Assembly (NCBI GenBank): GCA_964343975.1
Contig: CAYFLU010000166.1
Coordinates: 1-7,286 of the forward strand
Direction of reading: 5' to 3'
Length of the DNA: 7,286 nt
Source of the DNA: SCUN01 sp964343975
GTDB lineage: Bacteria; Acidobacteriota; Vicinamibacteria; Vicinamibacterales; SCN-69-37
In this document: positions 6,889-7,286 of the stretch, piece by piece
Layout of the letters: each line of letters begins with the position of its first letter
Numbering within the stretch: the stretch's first letter is position 1
Notes under the pieces: generated by a model
Database searches by the model: none
Seen by the model: only the letters and a program-made list of their open reading frames with translations
Told to the model about the DNA's origin: nothing
Program-made: the position numbers and the translations under genes

Positions 6889-7286
6889 GACTGACCTCCG
6901 TCCATGGCGGCGTCGAGGAGGAGACAGCCGTCGGTGACGACCCGCTCGCCATCCCGCACGCCGGCGGTGACCAGCACCTGCCCGTGGCGCTCCGCACCGG
7001 CCGTGACTTCGCGCCGCTCATAGCGGCCGGGCGCGATTTCGACGAACAGCGATCGGCGTCCGTTCTTCAGGAACAGCGCGCTGGCCGGCACCTCCACGCC
7101 GGTCGCTTGACCGTCGGCGATGTCGACCGTGACGTACATCTCGGCCCGCAGCTCCCGGCGCGGATTCTCGACGCTGCCGCGTGCCTTGATCGTGCGCGTG
7201 GCCGGGTCCATGCCGTCACCGATCAATTCCAGCCGGCCGCGGAACACGGCGTCCGGCCAGGCACGACTGTGCAGCGACAGCGCCTT
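6885..7286 (-). CDS. RND efflux periplasmic adaptor (HlyD/CusB-type), C-terminal part
   Basis: C-terminal 133 residues of a membrane fusion protein that links an inner-membrane RND pump to an outer membrane channel. The frame is open to the window edge, so the true start and the N-terminal lipoyl and hairpin domains lie outside. Visible landmarks: FRGRLELIGDGMDPATRTI and the NPRRELRAEMYV block of the beta-barrel domain (about residues 14-52 of the fragment). VEVPASALFLKNGRRSLFVE follows, then the membrane-proximal domain with ERREVTAG, VTAGVRDGERVVTDG and a final leucine-rich LLLDAA. This order is typical of CusB/CzcB-like adaptors. A GTG at 7247 could be mistaken for a start, but the upstream 13 codons are open and conserved in style, so it is internal. 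The stop TGA at 6887-6885 overlaps the pump's ATG by 4 bases, confirming they work as a pair. Metal-binding residues, if any, would be in the missing part. Confidence 0.93.
   Translation of the reverse strand, partial: KALSLHSRAWPDAVFRGRLELIGDGMDPATRTIKARGSVENPRRELRAEMYVTVDIADGQATGVEVPASALFLKNGRRSLFVEIAPGRYERREVTAGAERHGQVLVTAGVRDGERVVTDGCLLLDAAMDGGQS
6889..6899 (-). promoter_or_regulatory. Strong Shine-Dalgarno of the RND pump inside the adaptor's last codons
   Basis: GGAGGT at 6899-6894 with a five-base spacer before the ATG at 6888. It is embedded in the adaptor's final Gly-Gly-Gln-Ser codons and combines with the ATGA overlap, which is the usual arrangement for coupled translation of a stoichiometric adaptor and pump. 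Confidence 0.85.

Overview
The window is GC-rich, densely packed bacterial DNA. Every gene I can support lies on the minus strand, so transcription runs from base 7286 towards base 1. Both ends cut through a gene. The sequence suggests an environmental Gram-negative bacterium: it has a tripartite-type RND efflux pump, an exported zinc peptidase and a c-type haem protein. Protein style (a DGH-type M14 peptidase, a DUF4337 gene, a PlsC-like protein with an HPEG motif) reminds me of Acidobacteriota, possibly Vicinamibacteria. That is an impression from memory, not a proven placement.

Layout in transcription order. (1) 7286-6885: C-terminal part of a periplasmic adaptor (HlyD/CusB-type membrane fusion protein), cut by the window edge. 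(2) 6888-3805: complete inner-membrane RND pump of the CusA/CzcA heavy-metal type, overlapping the adaptor by 4 bases. (3) 3796-3364: a broken DUF4337 gene, 8 bases after the pump. It carries a stop at codon 10, and a frame change in the middle where family members have an extra segment. (4) A stable 36-base imperfect hairpin (3302-3337). (5) 3301-2012: PlsC-like acyltransferase with a long C-terminal extension. (6) 1995-1690: small exported protein with one CxxCH haem motif. (7) 1664-1: exported M14 zinc carboxypeptidase, 3' end missing. No gap between genes exceeds about 65 bases, and no tRNA, rRNA, CRISPR or mobile element is visible.

How they work together. The adaptor and pump form one functional unit, normally completed by a TolC-like outer membrane channel, which is not in this window. 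The DUF4337 gene was probably the third gene of that transcription unit and has since decayed. The last three genes are spaced tightly enough (16 and 25 bases) to be co-transcribed, but I see no shared pathway. The hairpin before the acyltransferase may separate the efflux half from the downstream half.

I do not see an undescribed multi-gene system. The points most worth a second look are the doubly damaged DUF4337 gene, the hairpin over the acyltransferase start, a lysine at a normally acidic position in the pump's TM4 motif, and the spacing of the acyltransferase catalytic motif.
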